From Desulfuromusa kysingii (GTDB lineage: Bacteria > Desulfobacterota > Desulfuromonadia > Desulfuromonadales > Geopsychrobacteraceae): a stretch of 64,000 nt of DNA. A program made the translations under genes and the position numbers. Each line of letters begins with the position of its first letter. The first letter of the stretch is position 1. The notes under the pieces are model-generated. The model made no database searches and had not been told where the DNA came from. It worked only from the letters and a program-made list of their open reading frames with translations. Below, piece by piece: positions 37,136 to 50,000 of this stretch. The stretch covers positions 1 through 64,000 of the forward strand of contig NZ_FNQN01000011.1 in the NCBI RefSeq assembly GCF_900107645.1, given 5' to 3'.

Positions 37136-40100
37136 CTAAGCTCGTAAACAGATTGTGAAATCTTTAAGCTGATAAATAATTTTACTATCTACAGAGAGGA
37201 AACCATCAGCATGCAGTATGCGTCTATCATTATCAATTGCGGTAATCACCGCCTCAACCTTGACCTGGCGGTTCGTTGGGATAATTTGACCACGATAATT
37301 CCAGCTATGCTGCTCGCCGCAAACAACTGATTCAAACTGTGATTTTTCGTCAACACCCCATTGCTTAGCAGCGACAACCTTTAGCAACTGTAAAAACGAT
37401 TCAAGCCCTAGAGACCCTGGGCAAACAGGATCTTGATAGAAATGGGCCTTAAAAAACCACTCCTCGGGGTTAACTTTTTTGACCCCACGGATATAGCCTA
37501 AACCATGAGGACCACCCTGGGGTGAAAAGCACTCTATAGCATCAATCATCCGCATTTTCTCATCAGGATAAGGGAGTTTATGAGGAAAACTGAACTGTTC
37601 TGTGCCATCTTCCTCTGCACTGGTCACCTGATAGAGAGTTGCGCCCTGCACACCCACTTGCTGAGCTAAAGATTGCTTAGAAAAGAAGCCAAATACGGTA
37701 TCACCGCTATAGACAGGACCCTTGCTATCACTGACGGTAAAATCATAAGCCTGGATAATCATTCCACCACTGCTGGATATCCGGGTAATCTTAACATCGA
37801 TCGTCAAGGTTCCTGATTGTGCAGTCACTGGACGGTGTTGCACCGCATTACCATCGAGATTACGGAACGAAAGATCCGTCTCGCTAGTCAAAGCAGAGCC
37901 CAGATAAGCCGCCAGCCAACCACAGGGTTGCAGTCCAATTTCCAAGAGGACACAGAACGGCATATAACTCTGTCGGTTAGCAGCAAAATACCAGGCATCC
38001 GCAGGGACATCATATTCGGCTGTTACGGTAACGCCTTCAACCAACTTCCAAGGTTCACCATTGATAGCGACAATCCGATCCAGAAACTGAAAAGGTGGTC
38101 CCGGCAACCGGGCAATTTTTCGTTCAGTATCAAAGACACGATAAGGCTCACCAAATGCTTCCGATGGCTTGCCAATGGCAAACGCAGTAATCCGCTCTGT
38201 ATCATAGAGAATTTTCTTTGATAGAGAACGCGTGCGGTCAGAATCATTCGATAGCCAGAGCGATTCGACCTTGTGTCGATCCAACCCTGCCAGACGGGCG
38301 GACATATCAGGGATCTCAACAATGGGATGACCATCAGCAAACATCAACGCATCGACAATGGCAAAGGGTTCAGGGCGATAACCAAGCTCTTTGATGCTGA
38401 CCTGATAGGTAACAGTTTTTGTCGTTGCGATCACTTGCCCTCGACACTTTAACCCACTATCGACACCAGGAACCGGTTCACACCAGGTTTCTCCTTCAGG
38501 CCCGACCCATCCCATGCGTAACAAGAATATTCGCAACGTATGCATACAGCATTCATACATTAAAGTGCCAGGCATGACCTGATCATCAACAAAATGACAG
38601 GTCAAAAACCAATCATCGGGGTGGATATCCATCTCTGCAGTGATTTGGCCGAGGCCGTAACGCCCCCCCTGCGGGTCCAACTTAATGACCCGATCGACCA
38701 GCTTCAATTGACCTCCGGGTAAGGTATAGGGACGGAACGGTAAAGTCGCAAATTGACGGCCAAAACAGCCTTGCAAATCGCCAGCATACAGGGCGTTAAC
38801 TTGCGCTTCGTTATAGGATTCCAAGGCTAAGGAGAGCGGTTGTTGCCAATTCTCCGGTAATCGTCCTGGTTGTGGAGCTAAATCCAGTTTGGTATGGACA
38901 ATGCCCTTCCCTGCCGCCAAATCCTCTGCAGTGAAAAAACCGGCACAACCATTGCGCATCGACAGTAACGGTTCACCGTTAACGGTGCCTTCAAAATTGA
39001 AACGAAACAGATAGGTTTGATCCTGACGGAAGAACTCTTCAATCTTAATATCGTAACGAATCGTATCGCCGACAACCGGTAAGCCACGGTGGAAAGTGAC
39101 AACCGCATCGAGGAGACGATAGACAGCCAACCCCTTACTGATAAAGTCTATTCCCAGATAAGCTGAAAGGAAGAGGTCGGCCTGTCCTGCTTCGACTGCG
39201 ACACAGGTAGGGATACGACCGCCATCCAGATACCAGCGGTCTGCCGTGACGTCATGCTCAGTGACAACTCGACCATGGGTCATCGACCGGGGTACCCCTT
39301 CAACTTCGAGGATGCGATCCACCAGCATCAGCGGTCCATCAGGAAGACGCACTCGCGTTGGATAAGTATCGACCTCAGCAAAATCAGGTCCAAGCATCTT
39401 GGCAACAGAGCCAATAGCAAACTCCATACACATGGAACGGTCAAAAGCGACTTGCGGCAAAAGAGGTGGCGTTTTCACAGCAGCTGGAGCAGTGGGGGCA
39501 GATAACGGGAGAGCTGCGCTAAATGAAGATGAAGACGAGATGGGCTCACCCTGATCAACCAACTGTTGCAATAATGAAGATTGCAAAGAGATATTATCCG
39601 CTAAGGCCTCTTCCATCGACTTTGAAAAACCAAGATAGGCTTCGTGAGCAGCTATATTGGCCGTCAGATTCAATTGAAATTGCGCCACAGCAGAAGTTGA
39701 GACGTCTGCAGCAAGAATCGGTTCAGAAGCAGTCTCAGGGGCAGGATCAGGATCCGTTGTTTCTTCAACTGTTACATTAATGTTTGGTTGATAGTCGACT
39801 TCATTTAAAGGAGTATTCATTTTTTTAATTGCAACGAGATCAAAATCATCACCACCAATAGTGGTGTCGATACGGTATGCTGATATTTCATCCTGTTGGG
39901 GAACTCTCGCGAGTGCGGGGTAAAGTTTATTCAGGTCAACCTTGACCCTTTCAGCAAGACAACTACCTAACAACCTGAGCACTTGCGTCGTCGCTTCCAG
40001 ACCAGGAGCACAAATAGATCTTGTCAAATGGGGTTGTCCTTCAAGAATACTATCGATCATCCGACAACAGGAAGATCCCGGCCCAACTTCAAGGAAGATC

Positions 40101-43100
40101 CGCGCACCATCAGCATAAAGTTGTTCGATCACGCGAGGGTAGTCAATGGTGTCAAGGGCTTGTGCGAGAATAACATCGGCAGCATTAGCTGAGGTCAGAG
40201 GATACTTTTTACCCAATGCGCAACTATAAAAATCAATATTTTGTGGAACAGTGACATCAAAAAGGTGCAGATTTCGATAAGCATCCGCGACCGCCTGTGT
40301 CACTTCACAATGGACAGTCGTCACGCCGTGAAGCGGGATAAAGTGACAACCAAGCTCAGCAACGAGTTGTTCCACCTGATCGCGATTCCCACCGATCACA
40401 GATTCCCGGTGCGTATTAACAATGAGGAGATAGACCTGCTTTTTCCCTTGCAAACATTCACGGACCTTATGCGCAGGCAGATTCACCATCCCCAAGACCC
40501 AATCAACAGACTGGTCAGATCGAAGCCCCCAGGTCCGCTTCGCGGCACGGCATTCCCCGGCGAGTTCTTCAGTAAACAGGGGCGATTCATGCAGCCGCTG
40601 TAACATGCCATCACGGTCCTTCCAGGCGCCAGAAGAAAACAGACCAGCGGATTCCCCTAAGCTATAACCACTGATCATCTGCGGTTGAATACCGAATTGG
40701 CGGAGTAAATCGTTAAGGGCAGTGCACTGAGCAACGTGAGAAATCACCAAAGCGTTGTGATTATCCTGAGTTGCTTCTGCAAGTTCCTGTTTCCAGAAAT
40801 ATTCAGGGAGATATTGATCTGCAAGGTACTGGTTGTGCTTATCTTGTTGCCGGTAAATTTCAGGCCAGAGAGCCGATAATTCACGTCCCATACCGGCATA
40901 ATGATTTCCTGAGCCAGGAAAAACAAAAGCGACTTTACCGGTGACACCAATAGGCTTTGGTGAATAAAAGATTCGGTCTCTAGCAACGGCATCAAGAGTC
41001 AAACCCTTTTCAACACCAATTGGTTGGGAGGGGTTTGCTGTGATCGCTTTATGCGCATAAGTGAGCTGAGAATCAAGGGCCGTCGTACTGGCAGCAACAA
41101 AGCTCAAACAAAGAGGCTGAGCCTGGTCCAGAGGATTTTGTACAAACCATAAACGGGCGAGATGATCAATCGGGAGATCTTGGTTTTTCTGAGTAAATTG
41201 ACGTAATAAATCAACTTCATGTAGAAGCTCTTTAACCGATGCCGCTTCAACAACAAATAAACCTTCCGGCAGCATTCCCAGCGATCGACCAGACGACTTG
41301 AAAATCTCATGGTCAGAGTCGCCACCCGCCTCCTGGAGGAGAACTTGCGAGCACGAACCATCACCACCAATACCACTCACTAAAGCCCGTCGCGGACCAT
41401 CTGCATTATTGTGCAACCAATATTGTGGCGCGGGTGAAAGTAATGATTGTGCAGAATTTAAAAAGGTTAAATTCTGCTCTGGGGGTAAAATCCTCTGCTG
41501 TAAACAAAGTGCTGTCTTGATTAAAGAAGCCAATCCAGCAGCTGCGCCAGCGTGACCAATAGCCGCCTTGACACTCCCTACTTTACAGCGGTAGCTGTGT
41601 GGATTTTGGCGGCTCAGGGCTTTAATCACGTTTAATTCAAGATGGTCATTTGCCGGCTGACCACTCCCGTCGGCTTCAAAATAAGAGATTGTATCAGCTG
41701 AAACATTGCTGTTCTGACAGGCAATCTCAATCGACTTGGAGTAGCTGCTTTCATCAGGAGCACAGTTATAGATTTCACCACCAATAGCTGAGCCGGTACC
41801 ATTGATGACAGCATAGATCTGATCGCCATCCTGCCGTGCATCATCGAGACGCTTTAAAATAACAGCAGCAGCACCCTCACCGATTAATGATCCCTGAAAA
41901 GATCCCTCACGGTACTTGCTCAGAACCGCACGGAGATCTCCCGCCAAGTCAACCGCCCCGACAATGGCACGATTAATTGAACCTTCCTGAAGCGAATGGA
42001 TTCCAACTTCGAGTGCTTTGAGACCTGAATTTTCTTCAGCGGAAAGAGTGAAGCTAGGACCGCCGATACGGAACTCTTTGGCGATACGACTGGCAACGAC
42101 ACTTCCCAGCGCTCCCATGGTCCGATTAGCCGTTAAGGCCGGTCCAGCCTTTTCACGGAGTTCCTTGAGCCATACAGCAAATTCCTGCTCATCAAGCTGA
42201 AGCCCTAGATCTGCAGCCCACTTTCGAGCATACTTTTGCAATCCCCACCGGAAACTGAAATTTGTTGCATTCAAGTCGAGCCCACTGCCGATATAGACGC
42301 CGGAAAACAGCAGATCTTTATCGGTTAAATGTGCATCTTTGAGCGCCGCTGCGGCAATTTTCAACATCAGCAGTTGCCGTGGCAGCATCTCCTCCTGTTC
42401 CTTTGGAGGAATACGGAAATCTCCGGGAGCAGCGAATACTTCGGGGACAAAATAACCACGGAAATTGATTTTATCGAATCCTGCTCGATGATACCAATCA
42501 CATTGCTGTGCCCCCCACCAATGTTTCGGAGTTTCAGGCTGATGACGATCACCGCCACCCAAGACCCGGTGCTGAAACTTTTCTAGATTGTCCCAAGGGC
42601 CGAATTGTGCGGCCATCCCCACAATAGCGACAGGTTGACGCTTTTGCTTAAATGACGGATGTAGTCGCACTGTCGTTTTGGGGATATCCTGAGTCGTCCA
42701 CTCTTCAAGTAATAAATGCGCATTGATCCCACCAAAACCGAAAGCACTCACGGCGGCGCGACGTGGCAAACCACCTTTTCTGGCCTCCCAGCGCTTCGCT
42801 TTACTCAGGATTTGGAATGGACTCTTAGCAAAGGAAATACCCGTAGCCGGTTGATTAAAGTTGGCCGTCGGTGGCAAAGTCTGCTTGTCCATGGCAAGGA
42901 GAGTTTTGACCATAGCAGCCGAGCCCGCAGCGGTCAGTAAGTGGCCGATATTTGCTTTGACCGAGCCGATCACACACTGTCCCGAACGCCAGCCGCGCTC
43001 CTGCCACAACTGTTGTAAGCTGGAGAATTCAACTGCATCACCAACCGGAGTCCCCGTAGCATGGCACTCGATCAGATCAACATCATCAGGCTCCCATCCT

Positions 43101-44044
43101 GCCTGCTGATAAGCTGCCTTCATCGCTCTTAACTGCCCCTCAGCAGCCGGAGCCAGAAGATTCCCACCAAGATCATTGGATAGTCCTATGCCACGAATAA
43201 CTGCATGTATGTGATCACCATCACGAATCGCATCCTGTACCCGTTTGAGCATCACCAAACCGCAACCTTCGCCAACCACGAGACCATTTCCAGCCCGATC
43301 AAAGGGGGAGCAAGTACCATTAGGAGACAAAGCACGCAACTGTGAGAAACCCATTTGCGTATACAATGAATCGGGGCGAGAAAGACCACCCGCTAGCATG
43401 GCATCGGCCCGGCCAGATTGCAGCTCATCGACCGCGAGTTTGATCGCATAGAGGGAAGAGGCACAAGCCGCATCCACGGTGAAACAGGTCCCTTCAAAGC
43501 CTAGTGTCTTTGCAAGCAGTCCTGCCGGAAGACCAGCGACATAATGATTGATAGGGGCGACAGGAGATTCATCCAGAGTGAGCTTTTGATCGGTCAGTTT
43601 TTCCAGAAAAGTGTGCCCGAGAAAATCCCTTGCCAAGGCTGACGACTTTTCAGTCGGCAGAGCAAGATTACCAATAATAATACCAGCACGACTGCGATCG
43701 ATCTTGCTGCCATTCACGGAAGCGAAAGTGTCGTGCCCAACTCGCAAGAGGAGCCGAAACATCGGGTCTAATGCTGACAAAAAGGTGGGATCTAGCTCCA
43801 GCCCCGGGATTTTTGTTGTATCGACCTCATCATCAATAAAGCAGGCTTTTTGCGAATAAACCTTGTCTGCAGCGCCCACCTGTGGATCGTAGATTTCATC
43901 AGGTGAGAGCAGCCAACGACCCTCTGGTGGTTTCCGGGAGGTATTAACATTGCCGACGATATTATCCCAAAAACGTTCCAGGGTCGGTGAGCTTGGAAAC
44001 ATCCCACCGACCCCGACGATAGCAACAGATTTTGCGTGCAACAT
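37136..44044 (-). CDS. pfaC: PUFA synthase subunit, PfaB/PfaC fusion (KS-CLF-AT-DH-DH)
   Basis: Megasynthase subunit that elongates and dehydrates the growing polyunsaturated acyl chain. ATG 44044 lies 2 bp past the pfaA stop; TTG 44050 is an overlapping alternative, and residue numbers here count from the TTG. Domains in order: ketosynthase with active Cys196 in DAACASS and the two His motifs (HATGTP, NIGHLL). Next a chain-length-factor KS (about 470-920) in which the Cys position reads Glu (SAEENSG) and HATG is replaced by EADGSG. Then a PfaB-type acyltransferase (about 1040-1350) with GYSLGES. Finally four hot-dog folds (about 1560-2300) forming two FabA-like dehydratases, with catalytic His in CHFVDDQVMPGT (about 1820) and AHFYQDPVCPGS (about 2203). 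No glycerol-phosphate acyltransferase domain is present. A separate pfaB is absent because its domain is fused here, as in myxobacterial Pfa3. Confidence 0.94.
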   Translation of the reverse strand: MLHAKSVAIVGVGGMFPSSPTLERFWDNIVGNVNTSRKPPEGRWLLSPDEIYDPQVGAADKVYSQKACFIDDEVDTTKIPGLELDPTFLSALDPMFRLLLRVGHDTFASVNGSKIDRSRAGIIIGNLALPTEKSSALARDFLGHTFLEKLTDQKLTLDESPVAPINHYVAGLPAGLLAKTLGFEGTCFTVDAACASSLYAIKLAVDELQSGRADAMLAGGLSRPDSLYTQMGFSQLRALSPNGTCSPFDRAGNGLVVGEGCGLVMLKRVQDAIRDGDHIHAVIRGIGLSNDLGGNLLAPAAEGQLRAMKAAYQQAGWEPDDVDLIECHATGTPVGDAVEFSSLQQLWQERGWRSGQCVIGSVKANIGHLLTAAGSAAMVKTLLAMDKQTLPPTANFNQPATGISFAKSPFQILSKAKRWEARKGGLPRRAAVSAFGFGGINAHLLLEEWTTQDIPKTTVRLHPSFKQKRQPVAIVGMAAQFGPWDNLEKFQHRVLGGGDRHQPETPKHWWGAQQCDWYHRAGFDKINFRGYFVPEVFAAPGDFRIPPKEQEEMLPRQLLMLKIAAAALKDAHLTDKDLLFSGVYIGSGLDLNATNFSFRWGLQKYARKWAADLGLQLDEQEFAVWLKELREKAGPALTANRTMGALGSVVASRIAKEFRIGGPSFTLSAEENSGLKALEVGIHSLQEGSINRAIVGAVDLAGDLRAVLSKYREGSFQGSLIGEGAAAVILKRLDDARQDGDQIYAVINGTGSAIGGEIYNCAPDESSYSKSIEIACQNSNVSADTISYFEADGSGQPANDHLELNVIKALSRQNPHSYRCKVGSVKAAIGHAGAAAGLASLIKTALCLQQRILPPEQNLTFLNSAQSLLSPAPQYWLHNNADGPRRALVSGIGGDGSCSQVLLQEAGGDSDHEIFKSSGRSLGMLPEGLFVVEAASVKELLHEVDLLRQFTQKNQDLPIDHLARLWFVQNPLDQAQPLCLSFVAASTTALDSQLTYAHKAITANPSQPIGVEKGLTLDAVARDRIFYSPKPIGVTGKVAFVFPGSGNHYAGMGRELSALWPEIYRQQDKHNQYLADQYLPEYFWKQELAEATQDNHNALVISHVAQCTALNDLLRQFGIQPQMISGYSLGESAGLFSSGAWKDRDGMLQRLHESPLFTEELAGECRAAKRTWGLRSDQSVDWVLGMVNLPAHKVRECLQGKKQVYLLIVNTHRESVIGGNRDQVEQLVAELGCHFIPLHGVTTVHCEVTQAVADAYRNLHLFDVTVPQNIDFYSCALGKKYPLTSANAADVILAQALDTIDYPRVIEQLYADGARIFLEVGPGSSCCRMIDSILEGQPHLTRSICAPGLEATTQVLRLLGSCLAERVKVDLNKLYPALARVPQQDEISAYRIDTTIGGDDFDLVAIKKMNTPLNEVDYQPNINVTVEETTDPDPAPETASEPILAADVSTSAVAQFQLNLTANIAAHEAYLGFSKSMEEALADNISLQSSLLQQLVDQGEPISSSSSFSAALPLSAPTAPAAVKTPPLLPQVAFDRSMCMEFAIGSVAKMLGPDFAEVDTYPTRVRLPDGPLMLVDRILEVEGVPRSMTHGRVVTEHDVTADRWYLDGGRIPTCVAVEAGQADLFLSAYLGIDFISKGLAVYRLLDAVVTFHRGLPVVGDTIRYDIKIEEFFRQDQTYLFRFNFEGTVNGEPLLSMRNGCAGFFTAEDLAAGKGIVHTKLDLAPQPGRLPENWQQPLSLALESYNEAQVNALYAGDLQGCFGRQFATLPFRPYTLPGGQLKLVDRVIKLDPQGGRYGLGQITAEMDIHPDDWFLTCHFVDDQVMPGTLMYECCMHTLRIFLLRMGWVGPEGETWCEPVPGVDSGLKCRGQVIATTKTVTYQVSIKELGYRPEPFAIVDALMFADGHPIVEIPDMSARLAGLDRHKVESLWLSNDSDRTRSLSKKILYDTERITAFAIGKPSEAFGEPYRVFDTERKIARLPGPPFQFLDRIVAINGEPWKLVEGVTVTAEYDVPADAWYFAANRQSYMPFCVLLEIGLQPCGWLAAYLGSALTSETDLSFRNLDGNAVQHRPVTAQSGTLTIDVKITRISSSGGMIIQAYDFTVSDSKGPVYSGDTVFGFFSKQSLAQQVGVQGATLYQVTSAEEDGTEQFSFPHKLPYPDEKMRMIDAIECFSPQGGPHGLGYIRGVKKVNPEEWFFKAHFYQDPVCPGSLGLESFLQLLKVVAAKQWGVDEKSQFESVVCGEQHSWNYRGQIIPTNRQVKVEAVITAIDNDRRILHADGFLSVDSKIIYQLKDFTICLRA

Positions 44045-44046
44045 TT

Positions 44047-47000
44047 TCAAGCAACTCCAGTCAACTTATTGCGCTGGAACGTTAGATTCAAAGATGCGTC
44101 AATGACACATTCATATTTTTCTAACCTGGCAACCAACAGACCACTGAGAGGATCAACGAAGTCAATATTAGCTATGGCTCGTTGTTGATTCTGTTTAATG
44201 ATATGGACTCTCACTTCAACATCGTTCTCAGGGAACTTCTGTTGATACTGTCGATAACGGCCAGCATAAACAGGTAGTGAGCCAGCTTGATATTGTTCAA
44301 AACCCCACAGGATCAGCATTTGAAAACTACCATCCAAAGTCAGCGGATCTGCCAACCAGGAGTTGCGCAGCGGTTCTGCAATCCAACGACTGGGCAACGG
44401 GGCCGTATCCACTAAGGCACTGATCCCATCATCGGAGCAGCCAATAACCTTGCGGATCCCCTGAAAATCATCGCCATGAAAAAGGCGTTCAGGCTGATAG
44501 ACCTGACCGATTGGGTGGGGATATGAAGATAAGGACAATGGCTCAGCTGCTTTCTGCCGTGCAGGCAAGCGAGAAGCCAGGACAATTTTTGCCCGGGCAT
44601 GAGGAATGATGTGACCGTGGGAATCAGAACTTGCTAGTTCAACCGGAACGACGTGAACTCCGTCACCCTTAATGGCCTTACCGGTCATGACTTGCAAATG
44701 AAGGCTTTGTTGTGACTCGAGAATGACACCTTTAAGAATACGTAGGTCATTGAAGCCCTGGAATGTGAGACCGGGGTTATTATGGATAGCACCATGAGCC
44801 AGCCATTCAATAATCACAGCCATCGGCAAGACGGCTTTTCCATCCATAACATGTGACTTCAGAAATGGATATTGTTGCACATCAAGTTCCAGGTCAAAAG
44901 CCTTTGAAACACAAAGGTTTTGTGGTGGTTCAGTGGCTTCTTCAATCTGCGACTCGGCATCGCCGCCAGAGATGACAAGTTCGACAGGCCCACTCGTAGG
45001 GGTGGCTAATTCGTGGATCAGATATTCAGAACCAGCGCCAAGATCAATGACATCAATCCCTTCCTGAGAGAAGACTTTTTTCAAAGCCGCAGTGACCATT
45101 CCTCCATCCCAAGGCCCCCAGTTCAAAGATAAAACTTTACAATCTGGCCGTTGTTGAGCTTGCTGATCGGCCATCTTATTGAGGACTTCATTGGCGACAG
45201 CGTAGTCGATTTGCCCCACCCTGCCAAAGCGTCCTGTTGAAGATGAGAACATGACCATTAATTTCAGATCATCATCACCTATCGCATTGAGTAGGTTACG
45301 TAAACCTTCAACCTTCGTTGAATAGACGCGCTCAAATTGCTCAAGGGTTTTTTCTGTTATCAGTTTATCTGCAAGGACACCGGCCCCGTGGATAAATCCC
45401 TTAACTGGCCCATATTGTTCTCTAAACTCATCAATAAGTGCATTGACCGCCTGTTGTTGACGTAAATCAACTGAGCGATAAATAGCGGTTCCTCCAGCAT
45501 TAGTGACCCTTTCGAGGGTCTTCCTGATTTCTCGTGCAGCCATAATCTGATTAAATTGGCTTGCAACTTCAAGAGGCTTAAGCGCCATATTTGCTTGTGC
45601 CAGGATCGCCTTTTTGATCTCGGCTTCCTTTTTCAACCCCGACAACCACGCCGGTTCAGTCTCAGGGACGCCACTCCGCCCTAGCAACAATAACGTTGCC
45701 TTGGTTGAGGCGCTGAGCGCAACGGCCACTTCTGCTGTCACACCACGACCACCACCGCTGATAACAACCAGATCATCAGCGCCGACCGGAACCGGGTCCA
45801 AACTGTCGGCAAGTGGTTCTGAAACTAACTCCAAGGCATGTAAACCTTGGGTACTAATCCCTACCTCTATTGGGCTGAGGTGGAAAATTTCATCGACAAT
45901 TGCTGTGGCCGTTGACAGGATTTCCATCCCCATCGCGAGATCAAGAGCTTTACAATGGATGGCAGGCCATTCCAGCGCTACAGTCTTGCTCAATCCGGCT
46001 AAACCACCAGAGAGAGCATCGTTGATCGTTTCGGCGGTTCCCAAACCAAAATAGCCATTAACCCGCGAAACGGTGACCAGAAAAGAGCCACCATCATTGC
46101 TACTGGTTTGCAGAGCAACCGCGACTTTTTGTAACAACCTGAAAGAGTCACGATAGAACTGATCGCTGGCCCCAGACAACGGCGCAAGAATAACAAGCCC
46201 AGCCAATGTTGCTGGTAGAGAAATTTTATCGACCTCAGAAACTTTAATCTTTCGTGGGATCAGTTGCCGTCCGGTTAAACGTGAACAAACGGCATCAGCC
46301 AGAGAAGAACCGTCATCCGTTATCCAGACTTCAGCACCAGCAGGAAATGAAAACTCCTTGACAGTCCGTTTCTGTGGAATGGTCACAGGGCTGAGAACCT
46401 GCCTGATAATCCCCTTGCCACCCTCAACTTCATGACTGTCGATATGAGTTTCTTCTTGTTCAGAACCGGATATCGTCGCAAGAAAGTCAATAATCTGCCC
46501 CACAGTTTGCATGGTCCCAAGGTGTTCAGGTTTAATTGCCGGGGCACCGGGTAAGCGCTCCTGTAATGTCGAGAGAATTTCAACCCGCTTGATAGAGTCG
46601 ATCCCAAGGTCAGTATCCAGAGCCATGTCAAGCTCCAGCATTTCTACGGGATATCCGGTCTTCTCAGCGATCACGTCGAGAAGCACGGTCGATACTTGCT
46701 CCCGGTCAAGTTGACCTAATTGCGGTGGTTGTGACTGAGGGGCCGACGCTGTAGTCTCACTTTGATCCGCCTGCTGGCACAAATGATCGATAATCTGTCC
46801 CAACGTTTGGAGTACGCCGAGATCTTCCGGGCGGACCGCTGGCAACTGTGGTAATTCCTCCTGTAGAGCAGAGAGAATTTCAACCCGCTTGATAGAATCG
46901 ATCCCGAGGTCTGTATCGAGCGCCATCTCCAATTCCAGCATATCCACGGGATAACCGGTCTTTTCAGCCACAACATTCAACAAGGCCGACGCAACCGCTG

Positions 47001-50000
47001 CACTGTCAATACCAGCGACCGGTACAGCAGCAGTGATCGGGGCAACTGTCTGCGCCGCTCCCAAAGACAAGTGTTCGATGATTTGCCCCAGCGTTTGTAA
47101 AACTCCGAGGTCCTCAGGACGAACTGCCGGTAATTGCGGTAGTTGTTCCTGTAGTGCAGAGAGAATTTCAACCCGCTTAATAGAGTCAATTCCGAGATCA
47201 GTGTCTAGCGCCATCTCCAATTCCAGCATTTCCACTGGGTAGCCAGTTTTCTCAGCCACAACCGCCAACAAGACGGAAGCAATAGCTTCTTGACCGACAG
47301 CAGAGACAGAAGCCGGGGGTGTCGTCGATTCTGGCATCCCTGAGACCAGATAATCAACAATCTGCCCTAAAGTCTGTAATGCGCCGAGATCTTCTGGACG
47401 AATGGTTGGCGCGGCTGGAAGCTGTTCCTGGAGGGCAGAAAGAATTTCGACCCGCTTGATAGAATCGATACCCAGATCACTATCCAGAGCCATCTCCAGC
47501 TCGAGCATTTCAACCGGATAACCGGTTTTCTCAGCAATGATATTGAGGAGCAAAGGTTCCACTGTTGCCGTCGGCGCAGCTTGTTGAGGCGTTTCGACAA
47601 TCGGTTCGGATGGAGCAGCCGCAATAGCAACCTTAGGTTGTGAAGCTGCAGGAGGGGCAACTTCGGCCTTGGGAGTCATCGGTGATGGTGATACGAATGC
47701 AACAGAGTTGGAACCCTGTGAACCTTGGAGCAATTCACGTTGCTGCCCAATAAGCTGCATAAATGATCGGGTTGCGGACTGTTGCCCTTCCAGAAATTGT
47801 TGATGAAGTTTCGATGTTTGTTCTTGTAACGACTGTAAAGCCTGCATGCTTTGCTGTGAAATACGTAATGCTTCTTGCAAGTTGTTATTAACAACTGGCG
47901 CAACCGAAGGTTGCTGTTGTGCAGGTAAGACAGCAGCGGACCGGTCATCAGCAGGTGGAGTTAGAGAATGGTCAACAACCTGATTGTGTTTAATTTTTAA
48001 AGGGGGACGCTTTTCTGGTCGCTTGTAAAAGTTAGCGCCACAGATAGAAACGGATATCCCTCTCTTCTTTGTGCACGAATTGGTTTGGGTCGCAGCATAA
48101 TTTTCGTCCCAGAGGGATAAACGAACCGGCATACCTAACGCAGCCAATTTTGCTAAAACCCGTGCCAGATCATAACTGCCAGAACGCTTACCATTCGATG
48201 AATCGAGGGCTATCGCAGTATAAGGGCGATGACCAAGGATCGCTTTCACCATTCCGGTAAGACGACCGCCGGGACCAACCTCGATAAAGGTTCTAACCCC
48301 TGACGCATACATGGCTTCGATTTCAGAAACAAAGTTGACGGGACTCGCTAATTGATCAGCCAACAACGCTTTGATCGCAGCAGCGGTACCTGGATAAGCT
48401 GCCCCAGTCGTATTCGAAAACACGTTTTTTGTGGAATCGTTAAAAACAACCTTTTCAAGCCTCTCTGAAAAAGGTTGTGCCGCAGCAGCAATCAACGGGC
48501 TGTGAAACGCAGCAGAGACGTCTAACTTTTTATGGCTGATGCCTCTGCGGGTGAGCAATTCAACAGCCTTTTCAATTTCTAAAGTAGCTCCAGAAAGGAC
48601 GGCCTGGACCGGGGTATTCCGATTTGCCAGGACGAGGTCCAGAGATTCTTCTCGTAGAAAACTTTCAACTTCTTCCAGAGGGGCAGAAACCGCAACCATA
48701 GAACCTCGATCACCAACACCCGAAGCCATAAGTTCACCACGTAAACGTGACAGTTGATGTAAGCTCTGCGGGGTAAAAACATCTGCCGCGCAAAGAGCCG
48801 TAAGCTCCCCATAACTATGGCCAGCAACGGCGTCAGCAGCCACTCCGAACCTAGCCATAACCCGCTCCGCTGCCAAACTGACAGCTCCAAGTGCTGGTTG
48901 AGCAACCTCAGTTGCTTGCAAAGCGGAAACGGCTTTTTGTTGATCCTCAGGAGTAAATTGTGGATGGGGGTAAATTTTATCCGCCAAGAATCCAGGGGGT
49001 AAATTGGCACTACTGGAAAATGTCAGATCGGCAGATTCAAAAGCATTTAGGAATTCGGGAAATTGCAGCGCCAGATCTTTCAACATTCCAGGATATTGCG
49101 CCCCTTGACCGGGGAACAAAAATGCGCTGGCACCTGTAAACTCACCTTCTGCATAAAAAATTCCGTCAGGAGTCTCCCAAGAGGGTTGACCTTGATTTTT
49201 CTCCAACATCATAACGGCATTTTTCAACTGACCGGCACGATCCGTCTGTTCCCTGTCTATTACCAGTAGCAAACGTTTGGAGGCGGACGGTTGATATTTT
49301 TTCCGCTGAATGCTCGCATTTAAGCGCAATTGGGACCAATCTTCAATCGTAGAAAAGTCTTTTAATGCGCCCATCAAACCGGCATCATCAGCAGCCGAAA
49401 ACGGTACAATTTGAACCTCGCCGTCCCAATCTACGATTTGCTTGTCAGACTGGTACTCTTCGAGTAAACAGTGAAAGTTACTCCCACCAAAACCCAGAGC
49501 ACTGACGCCAGCACGGCGCGGATGGTCAGCCTTGGAAATCCAGGGACGAGCTTCGGTATTGACATAAAAAGGGGTATCCGCAGCCGCCAGGCTTTTTTGC
49601 GGATGATCCACCTTAATCGTCGGGGGCAAAATTTTATGATACAGAGCTAAAGATGCTTTGATTAATCCGGCGACCCCGGCCGCAGCTTTGGTATGACCGA
49701 TCTGCGATTTGATTGAACCTAAAGCACACCAGGGTTTCTCCGCTGTGCCGAAGACGCTGTGTAATGCCGAAACCTCAACCGCGTCACCAACCCGAGTTCC
49801 GGTCCCATGGCCTTCAATGAGTTCGATTGTATCTGGAGTCACTCCGCCTTGCTGATACGCCCTTAGCAATGATTTAGCCTGTCCATCCGCATTCGGCTCA
49901 TAGATAGCAGAACCGCGACCATCACTGGAAGCACCAAGGCCCTTAATTACAGCATAAATATTATCACCGTCACGTTCAGCATCCTCTAACCGCTTTAACA

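Noticed and set aside
46383-47660. Several antisense and alternative-frame ORFs across the ACP repeats of pfaA
   Set aside because: They recur with the same period as the ACP repeats and are compositional shadows of the true frame.
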